In this document: positions 56,238-64,000 of the stretch, in pieces | How positions within the stretch are numbered: position 1 is the first letter of the stretch | Layout: each line of letters begins with the position of its first letter | NCBI RefSeq assembly: GCF_000308275.2 | Contig: NZ_HG529490.1 | Coordinates: forward strand, 877,329-941,328 | Reading direction: 5' to 3' | Length of the DNA stretch: 64,000 nt | From: Levyella massiliensis | GTDB lineage: Bacteria > Bacillota > Clostridia > Tissierellales > Peptoniphilaceae | Program-made: the position numbers and the translations under genes | Notes under the pieces: model-generated | Told to the model about the DNA's origin: nothing | Databases searched by the model: none | Seen by the model: only the letters and a program-made list of their open reading frames with translations

Positions 56238-57629
56238 ATGAGCAAAGTACTGGATTTTCAAACGCCCGTTTCGCAATTAATAGAAAAATATCCCGCATTG
56301 AAAGAGGTATTGATCTCTCTCGGCTTTACGCAACTCAAAAATCCGCTCATGCTGAAAACGGCCGGAAAATTTATGACCCTGGAGAAAGGAATCGCCTTTA
56401 TGAAGCTGGACCCACAACGCATTCAAGCTGGTCTTGAAAATGCCGGTTTTACGATCGTGAAAGGAGAAGAAGATCTCGAGCGACGAGAAAGAGTAAATAC
56501 GATTAAAGAATACTTGCAGCGCGTGAATGACGGCGAATCGCTCGAGAAGGTACAGGCAGATTTCAATGAAAAATTTGCTAACGTCGACAGCGGTGAAATC
56601 ATGCAAGCCGAGCAGGAAATTCTCGAATCCGGAACGCCGATTGAAGAGGTGCAAAAGCTCTGTGATATTCATTCTTCACTTTTTCATGACTGTGTATCGC
56701 ACGAGGCCGTATCCCTTCCCTCTTATGAAATTGCCGATCATCCGCTGCATATTCTTCATTTGGAAAACATCGCCATCCAAAAACTCTTGCATCAAGCGGA
56801 TAAAAGTGTGGCTAACGGCCAAAGCCAAACCATCGATACGAAGGAGCTCAAAAAAATTGCCAGCCATTATCATAAAAAAGGCGATCTCATCTATCCGCTT
56901 CTCAAGAACAAATACCATATCTCCGGCCCCTCCGATGTCATGTGGGGCGTGGATATCGAAATTCGAACCGTCTTCTCCAGCCTGGACCAAGCAAAAAAGC
57001 GCGAGGAGAGCTGGAATCAAGCGATGAAAGAAAATCTCAAACGCGCCAAAGAAATGGTATTCAAAGAAGAAAATATTCTATTTCCCCGTCTTGAGGAATG
57101 TTTCTCTACACAAGATTGGAAAGAAATCGCAGAGGATATGAAAAATTATCCGCAGCTTCTCCTGCATGAATCCGATTTTTCCGAGAAAGCGCCTGTCACG
57201 GAATCCACCGATAAAGAAGAGATGCCACCATCGATGCCGGATCTGCTACGCTTTACTCTGGGGCAACTTTCTCCCCTACAGGTGGAAGCCTTACTGAATA
57301 CCCTGCCCATGGAAATTACTTTTGTCGATCATAACGATATCAATCGCTACTATAACGATAACGGGAAGCCCAAAGTTTTCCAGCGACCCAAGAGTTCCCT
57401 GAACCGTGAGGTTTACGAGTGCCATCCCGCAAAAGTGCGTCCCATGGTACAAGGCATTATCGAAGACTTTAAACTTGGAAAAAAAGATACCGTTTCTGTA
57501 TGGCGCGTCATCGGCGACAAAAACTATTTTATTCAGTATATGGCGGTACGGGATAAAGCCGGTCTATATTACGGCACATTGGAGTGGATCATGGATATGG
57601 ACTTTGCCAAGGATCACTTTTCAAAATAG
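56238..57629 (+). CDS. DUF438 protein with DUF1858, hemerythrin and PAS domains
   Basis: A 463-residue cytoplasmic protein. In order: DUF1858-like start (VSQLIEKYPALKEVLISLGF), a DUF438 region (TIKEYLQRVNDGESLEKVQ), a hemerythrin-like HHE segment with spaced His/Glu ligands (HPLHILHLEN, ASHYHKKGDLIYPLL, EENILFPRLEE), and a C-terminal PAS domain (EITFVDHNDINRYYNDNG, REVYECHPAKVRPMV). This layout is common in anaerobic Bacillota and is thought to sense oxygen, nitric oxide or redox state; the role is not established. Single gene with a weak promoter. Confidence 0.85.
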   Translation: MSKVLDFQTPVSQLIEKYPALKEVLISLGFTQLKNPLMLKTAGKFMTLEKGIAFMKLDPQRIQAGLENAGFTIVKGEEDLERRERVNTIKEYLQRVNDGESLEKVQADFNEKFANVDSGEIMQAEQEILESGTPIEEVQKLCDIHSSLFHDCVSHEAVSLPSYEIADHPLHILHLENIAIQKLLHQADKSVANGQSQTIDTKELKKIASHYHKKGDLIYPLLKNKYHISGPSDVMWGVDIEIRTVFSSLDQAKKREESWNQAMKENLKRAKEMVFKEENILFPRLEECFSTQDWKEIAEDMKNYPQLLLHESDFSEKAPVTESTDKEEMPPSMPDLLRFTLGQLSPLQVEALLNTLPMEITFVDHNDINRYYNDNGKPKVFQRPKSSLNREVYECHPAKVRPMVQGIIEDFKLGKKDTVSVWRVIGDKNYFIQYMAVRDKAGLYYGTLEWIMDMDFAKDHFSK

Positions 57630-57639
57630 AAGAAAACGG

Positions 57640-57813
57640 CCCTATGTCCAGGGTAAGAATGGCCAAGACGACGCGACTCGCTCTGCCTATCATGTTGTAG
57701 AGTCCGTAATAGGTTCTCATGTGTTGCCGGGAGATGTTGTTGTTACAGTATTGCATTTTAGAACAGCCAACTCATATTACTATATGGTTCCCGTTAAACT
57801 AACGGTCAATTAG
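57640..57813 (+). pseudogene. Possible C-terminal gene remnant
   Basis: An open frame without a start yields a protein-like end of about 57 residues (QGKNGQDDATRSAYHVVESV, then GDVVVTVLHFRTANSYYYMV) that looks beta-rich and stops at 57813. It is directly after the DUF438 gene in a different frame. No parent gene is seen; it may be what is left after a deletion. Confidence 0.25.
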
Positions 57814-58007
57814 AGCGATCCAGCGATCATGCCATAATCTTTAATGGCTGAAAATAGAGAAATATCCGACAGCATCCGGATCAAAATTGCCGGCCACGCA
57901 GATGTGGCGGTAGAGGAAAAGCATTAAATAGAAATGGAATCCAAGAGGCTACGAGAGGGGATCAACAAGCTTCGAGTTTTTTCACGGTAGCACCCAAACT
58001 GAAAAAT
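57814..58007. other. Gap with only tiny ORFs before the tRNA terminator
   Basis: Two very short frames (27 and 18 codons) with coding-like composition but no ribosome site, flanking a stop. Together with the preceding remnant this suggests decayed DNA next to the tRNA genes. Confidence 0.35.
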
Positions 58008-58011
58008 CGCA

Positions 58012-58052
58012 AAAAGAAAAAGCCGCTGAAATCAAGTGATTTCAGCGGCTTT
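58012..58052 (-). terminator. Terminator of the tRNA-Thr/tRNA-Lys pair
   Basis: Stem of 13-14 bp (AGCCGCTGAAATC/GATTTCAGCGGCT) followed by TTTTTCTTTTT on the minus strand. Confidence 0.92.
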
Positions 58053-58057
58053 AGCTA

Positions 58058-58130
58058 TCCACCCTCAGGGACTCGAACCCTGGACACCCTGATTAAGAGT
58101 CAGGTGCTCTACCAACTGAGCTAAGGGTAG
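58058..58130 (-). tRNA. tRNA-Lys (CTT)
   Basis: Acceptor CTACCCT/AGGGTGG, anticodon CTT in CTCTTAA, T-arm GGTTCGAGTCC. CCA not encoded. Confidence 0.94.
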
Positions 58131-58162
58131 TTACTGCACGCAACGGCGTTGCGTGCACAGAA

Positions 58163-58235
58163 AGCTGTCTACCGGGATTGAACCGGTGACCTCAGCCTTA
58201 CCATGGCTGCGCTCTACCTGCTGAGCTAAGACAGC
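58163..58235 (-). tRNA. tRNA-Thr (GGT)
   Basis: Acceptor GCTGTCT/AGACAGC, anticodon GGT in ATGGTAA, T-arm GGTTCAATCCC. Confidence 0.94.
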
Positions 58236-58264
58236 GTCTTAAGACTCATTTGCGTAACACAGAT

Positions 58265-58293
58265 ATTTTAGACAAGATACGAAGGGTTGTCAA
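58265..58293 (-). promoter_or_regulatory. Promoter of the tRNA-Thr/tRNA-Lys pair
   Basis: Consensus TTGACA (58288-58293) and TAAAAT (58265-58270) with a 17-base spacer on the minus strand. Confidence 0.92.
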
Positions 58294-58382
58294 TGTTTTT
58301 TGAGTTTTTTTATGATCCGTCCGATAAAACACAGGCCGACGTATGGCGCCGTAAACAAGAGACCATTAAGTAGGACGCGCCC

Positions 58383-58751
58383 TACCCATTTACGGCGGCA
58401 AAAGCCATAACGGCAAAAAGCAGCCGTAAAATCTACCGCCCGATTACGGGGGTAAAACGCATAAACGTGAAAAGCAGCCGTAAAGTACGACACCCATTTA
58501 CGGGTCAAATCAACGAAACGCGAAAATGACCCGTAAAGTACGACACCCATTTACGGGTCAAATCGACGAAACGCGAAAATGACCCGTAAAGTACAACGCC
58601 ATTTTACGAGTCAAATCGGCGAAAGGCGAAAATGACCCGTAAAGTTCGACACCTATTTACGGATCAAATCGACGAAAGGCGAAAATGACCCGTAAAATAC
58701 GTCCAAAATTTACGGGTCAAATCGACGAAACGCAGAAATGACCCGTAATCG
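58383..58751. repeat. Seven-unit tandem array of a 53-bp hairpin repeat
   Basis: Units start at TTTACGG-like positions 58389, 58443, 58497, 58550, 58603, 58656 and 58709, a period of 54, 54, 53, 53, 53 and 53 bases. Each unit has complementary ends; units 3-4 show a perfect 11-bp stem TTTACGGGTCA/TGACCCGTAAA around a loop of about 19 bases rich in CGAAA. The first two units are diverged (TTTACGGCGG, ATTACGGGGG) with matching changes in the 3' arm. No spacers differ as they would in a CRISPR array, and no ORF with a start site is credible. Confidence 0.93.
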
Positions 58752-59022
58752 CAGCCGACAATTTATAAAGAAGGGGCGTCGCTCGCTCGACGTTATTTGA
58801 ATATTCCGATTTTTCCCTTACGGTTGCCACAATGAGCACCCTAAAAGTGGCAGTAACTATCGCCGGGATGGATCGGGTTGGAACACTGCTATCTCTCCTA
58901 TCAGCCTGTCAACCTGCCGGCTTTACCATCCGGTGACGATCTGCGCGTCGGCATGCTCCACCGCTATTTCGCCATAGCGATGCTTCAAAAAATACAGTAG
59001 AATAGAGAAAATTGAGGCAAAA
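58752..59022. other. Gap between the repeat array and pepT
   Basis: About 270 bases of mixed composition with no gene. A TAGAAT box near 59000 may be the pepT -10, but no good -35 box accompanies it. Confidence 0.35.
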
Positions 59023-59072
59023 TGGACCGTTGCCGTGAAGAACAGCTTGCGGCACATAGCAAGGAGGACGGT

Positions 59073-60287
59073 ATGGAAAAGGTTGTTGAAAAGTTAAAAC
59101 GCTATGCGGCGCTGGATACGCAGTCGGATCCGGAATCGGAGACATGTCCGAGTACAGAGAAGCAATGGGCGCTGGCGAAATTGTTGAAAAAAGAAATGGA
59201 AGAAATGGGCTTGGAGGAGATAGTGCTGGATGAGAATTGCTATCTCTTTGGGACATTGCCGGCGAATACGGCGAAGAAAATACCGACCATTGGTTTTTTA
59301 TCCCACATGGACACGGCGCCGGATTTTAAGGGCGGCGCGAAGAATACGCGTATCGTAAAGGTGGACGGATCACCGATTGAATTGGGGCACGGACGCAGCC
59401 TGACCGAGAAGAATTTTCCGCAGCTGCCATCGCTCGTTGGCGAAGAGTTGCTGGTGACGGATGGCTCGACGTTGTTGGGGGCGGATGATAAAGCGGGCAT
59501 TTCGGAAATTCTGTGTGCGATGGAGTATTTTCTGGAGCATCCGGAGATTCAGCATGGAAAGATTCGAATCGGCTTTACACCGGATGAGGAAATCGGACGA
59601 GGGCCGCATCGCTTCGATGTAAAGGCGTTCGGAGCGGATATGGCCTATACCGTGGATGGCGGCGAATTAGGTGAGTTCAGTTATGAGACTTTTAATGCCG
59701 CATCCGCCAAGGTGGTGATTGATGGCGAAAGCATTCATCCGGGTTCGGCGAAGGATATCATGATTAATGCATTGCTGCTGGGCATGGAGATGAATGCCAT
59801 GTTGCCTGTGCAGATGCGTCCGGAATACACGGAGAATCGTGAAGGTTTCTTTTTGCTGGAATCGATGGAGGGCAATTTAGCGCATGCGGAAATGGAATAC
59901 ATCATCCGCGATCACGATAAGGAAAAATTTGAAGCCAAAAAAGCGATGCTACAAAAGATTGCGGACTTCCTCAATGAAAAGTACGGAAAGCGTATATCGC
60001 TAACTATCGAAGATTCTTATTACAATATGCTGGAAATCATTGAGAAATATCCCGTACTCATTGATACGGCGATTGCCGCCATGAAAGCCGTCGGTGTTCC
60101 GGTGCACGTGGAACCGACGCGCGGGGGCACGGACGGTTCGCAGCTGTCTTTTATGGGGTTGCCAACGCCGAACCTCTTTGTGGGCGGTATGAATTTCCAC
60201 GGTCCCTATGAGGTGGCAGTGATCGGATGGATGGAAAAAGCCGTCCGGGTCATCGTAGAGATTATTAAGCGCTTTGGCGAACAATGA
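59073..60287 (+). CDS. pepT: Peptidase T (tripeptide aminopeptidase)
   Basis: Zinc aminopeptidase that releases the first residue of tripeptides in the cytoplasm. The 404 residues show the M20 ligands: SHMDTAPD, GADDKAG, the catalytic pair in PDEEIGRG, VDGGELGE and NFHGPYE. I choose ATG 59073, preceded by AAGGAGG; an ATG 17 codons earlier would add a non-conserved stretch. Convergent with the ABC gene, with only six bases between stops. Confidence 0.96.
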   Translation: MEKVVEKLKRYAALDTQSDPESETCPSTEKQWALAKLLKKEMEEMGLEEIVLDENCYLFGTLPANTAKKIPTIGFLSHMDTAPDFKGGAKNTRIVKVDGSPIELGHGRSLTEKNFPQLPSLVGEELLVTDGSTLLGADDKAGISEILCAMEYFLEHPEIQHGKIRIGFTPDEEIGRGPHRFDVKAFGADMAYTVDGGELGEFSYETFNAASAKVVIDGESIHPGSAKDIMINALLLGMEMNAMLPVQMRPEYTENREGFFLLESMEGNLAHAEMEYIIRDHDKEKFEAKKAMLQKIADFLNEKYGKRISLTIEDSYYNMLEIIEKYPVLIDTAIAAMKAVGVPVHVEPTRGGTDGSQLSFMGLPTPNLFVGGMNFHGPYEVAVIGWMEKAVRVIVEIIKRFGEQ

Positions 60288-60293
60288 ACCTAC

Positions 60294-61853
60294 TCAAGAT
60301 AAACGGATGATTTGATCGTATTGATCCAGGGCTGCCTCGCTTTCCTCATGGAAAAGCAAAATCTTTGTTTCCGGCAGACGCAGGATATTCGCACGAAGAG
60401 AAGCTGCCTTTTCCGGATCCAAATGCAGGAAGGGTTCGTCAAAAATTAAAATTTCGGGAGAATCGATTAGCGCACGGAGCAATCCGATGCGCTTTTTTTC
60501 TGTCTCGGTGAGAGTGATTTCGGAAAGATTTTTCTTTAAATCTGACGCCGAAAAGCCGAAACGCTCATACCATTGCTTCCATTCGTCCGGAGCAAGGGAG
60601 CGCCCCAATAAGATGTTCTCTTCAATGGTGTCGGGCAATAAATACGGTTCCGAAGGAATATAGCGCACCTTTTGTAAAAAGGTAGACTGGCGATACTCGC
60701 GCACATCATGACCGTCGAAGGTCACTAAGCCGGATCGGGGTTTAATGGCGCCAATCATCGCCTGCATCAATGTACTTTTACCGGAGCCCGACGGACCAAT
60801 AATGGCCACGGCATTGCCGCGGCGAATGTTGCGGTTAAAGCGCCGAAAAAGTGGCTCCTCGCCTTCCTTCTCGCGGTCAATCGTCAGATCACGGAACGAA
60901 ATCGTCTGCGTGCCACCGGTATAATCTTCTTTGTGTAAGGAAGAGCGATGCAAAAAGTTTTCAATTTTTTCCAGCAGCGGCGCTGCCTGATGCTGTTTAT
61001 GGTATGCCGTTTCTACCTGGCGCAACAGCCGAAACACGCGATGGAAGAGCCAAATGGTATAGATCATGCCGCCTGGTGTCAGCTGTCCCCGCGCCGCAGC
61101 ATAAGCGCAAAGAAAGAGACCGACCAATTGCGCAAGAACAAGAAGCATGCGCAGCACCATTTCCAAAAGATCAGAACCCAAAGCATTGGATAACTTGGCT
61201 TTCTCTTGCTTTTCTGCCTCCTGTTTTACGCGCTCATAAAAATGCTGATGCAAGCCTAGCATTTTAAAGCTGTCCAGACCGGCAAATAAATAGGTGAAAT
61301 TATCGGTGTCTTCTGCGCCTGCCAATTTACGTGCCTGCAAGCGTGACAGCGCATACACGAATAAAGCGGTCAGCGCCGTCACACAGAGCAGACCGAAGGC
61401 CAATGGCAAACGGAATATTGCCAAAAACAGGAAAATCAAAGCAATGCCGCCTTCCGCAATTCTCTGATCCAGGCGCGGCTGCCAAACATTCTCTTGTAAA
61501 GCGTCCATTTCCGAAGTCAGCAGATACCGATAAAAAGCATCTGTTTCCTCGTGTTGCTCCGAAATTTCCAGCATACTCATGACCAATAAAATATTTTCTT
61601 TCATACCGATGACGAGGCGCGACAGAAAATGGCGGCGTGCTCGCAATTCCGTCAGTCCAAACACAAAACCGCCCAGCAGCAAAAGCAACAATCGCTGCGC
61701 AGTTTCCCACAGAACCGCCTGATTGCCGGCAACCAGATCGTCCACCAGCATACCGATGGTATGGGCTGCCAATATTTCCAAAAGAAGTAAAAGCAAACCG
61801 CATCCGCTGGTAATCCAATAGAACAGTCGATTCTTATCCCATATTTTTTGCAT
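60294..61853 (-). CDS. ABC half-exporter (membrane-ATPase fusion) with degenerate signature motif
   Basis: A 519-residue protein: five to six membrane segments in the first 300 residues, then an ATPase with Walker A GPSGSGKST and Walker B EILIFDEPFLHLDPEKA. The signature LSGGQ is replaced by LTETEKKRIG, and the H-loop histidine is in LLFHEES. The C-terminal end is short. A protein this shape normally dimerises; with a degenerate signature it may need a partner, and none is adjacent. Shorter than the usual 570-600 residues. Start at ATG 61853, behind GAAAGG. Confidence 0.8.
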   Translation of the reverse strand: MQKIWDKNRLFYWITSGCGLLLLLLEILAAHTIGMLVDDLVAGNQAVLWETAQRLLLLLLGGFVFGLTELRARRHFLSRLVIGMKENILLVMSMLEISEQHEETDAFYRYLLTSEMDALQENVWQPRLDQRIAEGGIALIFLFLAIFRLPLAFGLLCVTALTALFVYALSRLQARKLAGAEDTDNFTYLFAGLDSFKMLGLHQHFYERVKQEAEKQEKAKLSNALGSDLLEMVLRMLLVLAQLVGLFLCAYAAARGQLTPGGMIYTIWLFHRVFRLLRQVETAYHKQHQAAPLLEKIENFLHRSSLHKEDYTGGTQTISFRDLTIDREKEGEEPLFRRFNRNIRRGNAVAIIGPSGSGKSTLMQAMIGAIKPRSGLVTFDGHDVREYRQSTFLQKVRYIPSEPYLLPDTIEENILLGRSLAPDEWKQWYERFGFSASDLKKNLSEITLTETEKKRIGLLRALIDSPEILIFDEPFLHLDPEKAASLRANILRLPETKILLFHEESEAALDQYDQIIRLS

Positions 61854-61897
61854 GTTACGCCTTTCCCCGCTCAACAAGTTTTTTCTGCGCTGCCGCC

Positions 61898-63037
61898 TTA
61901 CGTCGTTTCCTCTTCTTCCATAAATGAGAGAAGTCGTAAAAATACGAGAGCGTCACGAACTCCGTCGGTCACCAGATGATTGCGATAAAAAAATTGATTC
62001 AGTTGATCTCGATCCACGCCGCGTCCCTTCCACGCCAGATAGGCCAGTTGCTGTACCTGACGATATTGAGCAAGCGTCATGTCCTGTTTTGTAGAAAGAT
62101 CTTCAAACGTGGCTAACAATTGAAGGCTTAAATCATCCGGATCTGTTAAGAGACCCGGTTGTTCGTGCAGCATACCGAGTAGGGTCGTAAACAGCCATTC
62201 CGTCGCCGTTTCTACCCCTTCACGAGAGCCAAGCAACGGACGCCACAGAGGATCCGAACCATGAAACGCCTTCATAGACAACACCATATCCTCTAAGCGC
62301 ACCTTTTGCTCGTAACAACACGCCAATAAGAGCGTTGGATACAGCAGAGTTGCAAAAAATCGCGGTATCTTACTTATATTTTGCAGCGCTTTTTCCAGCG
62401 GTCCGATGATAATGTGCAACTCTTGTGCCGACGAAATGCCGGAAAAATCCAAGGTGGCAAAACTGCGTTGCAAGAGTTCCAATCCTTGTAGGACGGAATA
62501 AAAATGAACACGCCCTTTGGCATCTTCCACCTGCATGAGCGCTGAGCCATAGCCGCGTTCTCTGCCAAATGGCAACAAAGCGGCTGTTAAAAAATAGCGC
62601 GAAAAACGCAGCGGACGGGATCCCATGCGACGATGCATAAATGCCAGCTGGTGCAACGCTTCTGACGAAAGCGGCGGGACGCAGGCATCCCCAAGCACCG
62701 TGGAAACACGCGATCCGTCCACCAAGACCAAATCCCAGGCATCCCCGAGCACATGATATTTTTTGGTGTTATTCAGATAACTGCGCACCACACTGCGGCT
62801 TTCTCGCACAGCCAGATAAAAAACAAGTCCCTCCGCATCCCGAGAGTGACGAAAATCCAAAACGGTGAGATCCCGTAACAGCTTAAAAAGCCCTACAACC
62901 ACCAAGTAGTGGGCATCCGGCGTTTGACAAGCCATGCCGCGGGCATGAACGGCCAAACGAATTTCGACCGGATCGTGCAGAGGCACCTGAAAGGGCTGCC
63001 CCTGCAAAATGGGATCTGCCGTTAAAAGCGTCTTCAT
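61898..63037 (-). CDS. Protein of unknown function
   Basis: A 379-residue soluble protein, no signal peptide and no clear membrane span. The N-terminal third is beta-rich (QVPLHDPVEIRLAVHARG, YLVVVGLFKLLRDLTVLDF), the rest helical with Leu/Arg-rich segments. I find no catalytic motif. It begins four bases after the rlmB stop and is followed 44 bases later by the ABC half-exporter, so the three are probably one transcript with cysS. No good ribosome site precedes the ATG, which suggests coupling to rlmB. Confidence 0.75.
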   Translation of the reverse strand: MKTLLTADPILQGQPFQVPLHDPVEIRLAVHARGMACQTPDAHYLVVVGLFKLLRDLTVLDFRHSRDAEGLVFYLAVRESRSVVRSYLNNTKKYHVLGDAWDLVLVDGSRVSTVLGDACVPPLSSEALHQLAFMHRRMGSRPLRFSRYFLTAALLPFGRERGYGSALMQVEDAKGRVHFYSVLQGLELLQRSFATLDFSGISSAQELHIIIGPLEKALQNISKIPRFFATLLYPTLLLACCYEQKVRLEDMVLSMKAFHGSDPLWRPLLGSREGVETATEWLFTTLLGMLHEQPGLLTDPDDLSLQLLATFEDLSTKQDMTLAQYRQVQQLAYLAWKGRGVDRDQLNQFFYRNHLVTDGVRDALVFLRLLSFMEEEETT

Positions 63038-63041
63038 ACGA

Positions 63042-63809
63042 TTAATCCGCGGTCTTGTCGTTATCCGCCGCAACCGCTGTCAAGCGGCCGCGATACACCT
63101 CCGCCATGAGAACCGTCGCCGCGCAGGAAGCATTCAGACTGTCAATAGGACCGGTCATGGGAATGGACACCAGCACATCGCACTTTTTACGTGTCAGTTC
63201 TGCCAACCCCTTGCCCTCATTGCCGATGACTAAGCACACGCCACCGGAAAAATTGGTTTTCCAAAGCGTCTGTTTCGCCTCTCCGGCCGCGCCATAGACC
63301 CAAATATTTTCTTTCTTCAGGGCATCGATCGTTTGGTTCACATTGTTAATTTTGGCAATTTTTACATAGCTCGTGGCACCGGACGACACCTTTTGCACCA
63401 CCGACGTCACCGTTGCAGCGCGCCGTTTCGGCAGCAATACGCCATCCGCACCAAAGCAAGCGGCGCTGCGGATGATGGCACCCACATTATGCGGATCCGT
63501 CAATTCATCCAAGAGCACCACAAAAGGAGCATGGCCTGCCGCCTTGGCAGAAGCTAAAATATCCTCCACACTGCTATAGGCAAAATCCGTGGCAAGCAAC
63601 GCCACGCCCTGGTGATTGCCACCTTCCGTCATACGGTCCAATTTTGCCTGATCCACTTCAATCACGGGCAGTTTAGCATCGTGTGCCATTCCAACGATGC
63701 GATGCACCACGCCTTGCAATTTGCCCTTTTGGACATAGAGTTTTTCCGCTTCTTTTCCGCTTTTTAGTTGTTCCAACACCGCATTGCGGCCAAAAATATA
63801 GTCCGTCAT
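63042..63809 (-). CDS. rlmB: 23S rRNA (guanosine-2'-O-)-methyltransferase RlmB
   Basis: SpoU-family (SPOUT fold) enzyme that methylates G2251 of 23S rRNA. The 255 residues have the N-terminal substrate domain (IFGRNAVLEQLKSG) and the three family motifs: DPHNVGAIIRSAACFG, LVIGNEGKGL, and IPMTGPIDSLNASCAATVLM. Eight bases after the cysS stop; cysS-rlmB proximity is common in Bacillota. Confidence 0.95.
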   Translation of the reverse strand: MTDYIFGRNAVLEQLKSGKEAEKLYVQKGKLQGVVHRIVGMAHDAKLPVIEVDQAKLDRMTEGGNHQGVALLATDFAYSSVEDILASAKAAGHAPFVVLLDELTDPHNVGAIIRSAACFGADGVLLPKRRAATVTSVVQKVSSGATSYVKIAKINNVNQTIDALKKENIWVYGAAGEAKQTLWKTNFSGGVCLVIGNEGKGLAELTRKKCDVLVSIPMTGPIDSLNASCAATVLMAEVYRGRLTAVAADNDKTAD

Positions 63810-63817
63810 CTCAGCTC

Positions 63818-64000
63818 CTACTCTCTGCTCCAGGTCACGCCCGTACGTGTATCCTTCAATTGAATGCCCTGCGCTGCCAATTCATCGCGAATGGCATCCG
63901 CTTTGGCAAAGTCCTTGGCCTTGCGCGCGGCTTCGCGTTCCGCAATGAGGGCTTCAATCTTTTCATCCAAATTATCCCGGTTGCTGTGATCCGCAATGCC
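63818..64000 (-). CDS. cysS: Cysteinyl-tRNA synthetase, C-terminal end (5' part outside window)
   Basis: The last 60 codons, translated directly from the sequence: a charged helix (EARKAKDFA-like [18 protein letters not shown]) followed by [14 protein letters not shown] and a stop at 63818. This is the conserved end of CysRS in Bacillota. The catalytic part lies beyond the right edge. Confidence 0.92.
   Translation of the reverse strand, partial: GIADHSNRDNLDEKIEALIAEREAARKAKDFAKADAIRDELAAQGIQLKDTRTGVTWSRE

Noticed and set aside
58290-58550. An 86-codon minus-strand ORF with hydrophobic-looking segments across the first repeat units
   Set aside because: It is built from the tandem repeat, overlaps the tRNA promoter and has no ribosome site; it is an accident of the repeat.
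58383-58751. CRISPR array
   Set aside because: The whole 53-bp unit is conserved with no variable spacers, the stem is internal to the unit, and no cas genes are present.
58383-58751. Integron attC sites or transposon ends
   Set aside because: No core-site GTTRRRY pattern, no integrase or transposase nearby, and a regular tandem period.

Overview
The window reads as chromosomal DNA of a low-to-mid GC Gram-positive anaerobe of the Bacillota. The signs are a CIRCE/HrcA heat-shock operon ordered hrcA-grpE-dnaK-dnaJ-prmA-mtaB, strong AGGAGG ribosome sites with frequent TTG starts, a sodium-type V-ATPase, an EndoA/NdoA-like toxin, a Mga-like regulator, and sigma-A promoters of the TTGACA-17-TATAAT type. 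Base composition is about 50% GC over most of the window. I would guess a Peptoniphilaceae-like anaerobic coccus; this is inference from gene content and was not checked against a database. No rRNA, prophage, complete insertion sequence or CRISPR array is visible.

Layout. 0-2 kb: a thiamine ECF transporter gene (thiT) under a TPP riboswitch, and a PTS-IIC-like membrane protein. 2-9.3 kb: the heat-shock operon with CIRCE. 9.3-16.3 kb: a VWA lipoprotein, hemW, lepA, two signal peptidases and rpsT. 16.4-21.3 kb: holA and the spermidine/putrescine transporter potABCD. 21.4-27.3 kb: a YjiH-type membrane protein, thiol peroxidase, a frameshifted small membrane gene, thiI with its cysteine desulfurase, and a YprB-type nuclease. 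27.3-27.8 kb: tRNA-Ile, tRNA-Trp and acpP. 27.9-33.3 kb: an accessory module reading leftward from one strong promoter. It holds a BlaI-like repressor, a BlaR1-like M56 protease with a non-penicillin-binding C-terminus, a small exported protein, two FtsX-type permeases and an ATPase. 33.4-35.7 kb: ylmH, a YitT protein and dihydrofolate reductase. 35.9-37.2 kb: a 12-gene tRNA operon. 37.4-39 kb: a Mga/AtxA-like regulator. 39-46.8 kb: map, an ndoA-like toxin without a visible antitoxin, an acpS-nnrD fusion, an amidohydrolase, a RelA/SpoT-domain protein, a NUDIX hydrolase, a nitroreductase and a phosphoesterase. 46.9-56.1 kb: the V-ATPase operon. 56.2-57.6 kb: a DUF438/hemerythrin/PAS protein. 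57.6-59 kb: a degraded stretch, two tRNAs and a seven-unit, 53-bp hairpin tandem repeat. 59-64 kb: pepT, an ABC half-exporter with a degenerate signature, an unrecognised protein, rlmB and the end of cysS.

How it fits together. Most of the window is housekeeping: protein folding and export, translation factors, tRNA modification (MtaB; ThiI with its desulfurase) and ion pumping. The parts least explained by known housekeeping are the BlaI/BlaR-peptide-ABC module, the 53-bp hairpin repeat family (with a second, two-unit copy at 35.7 kb), the AcpS-NnrD fusion beside an apparently solitary MazF-type toxin, and the long RelA/SpoT-like protein.
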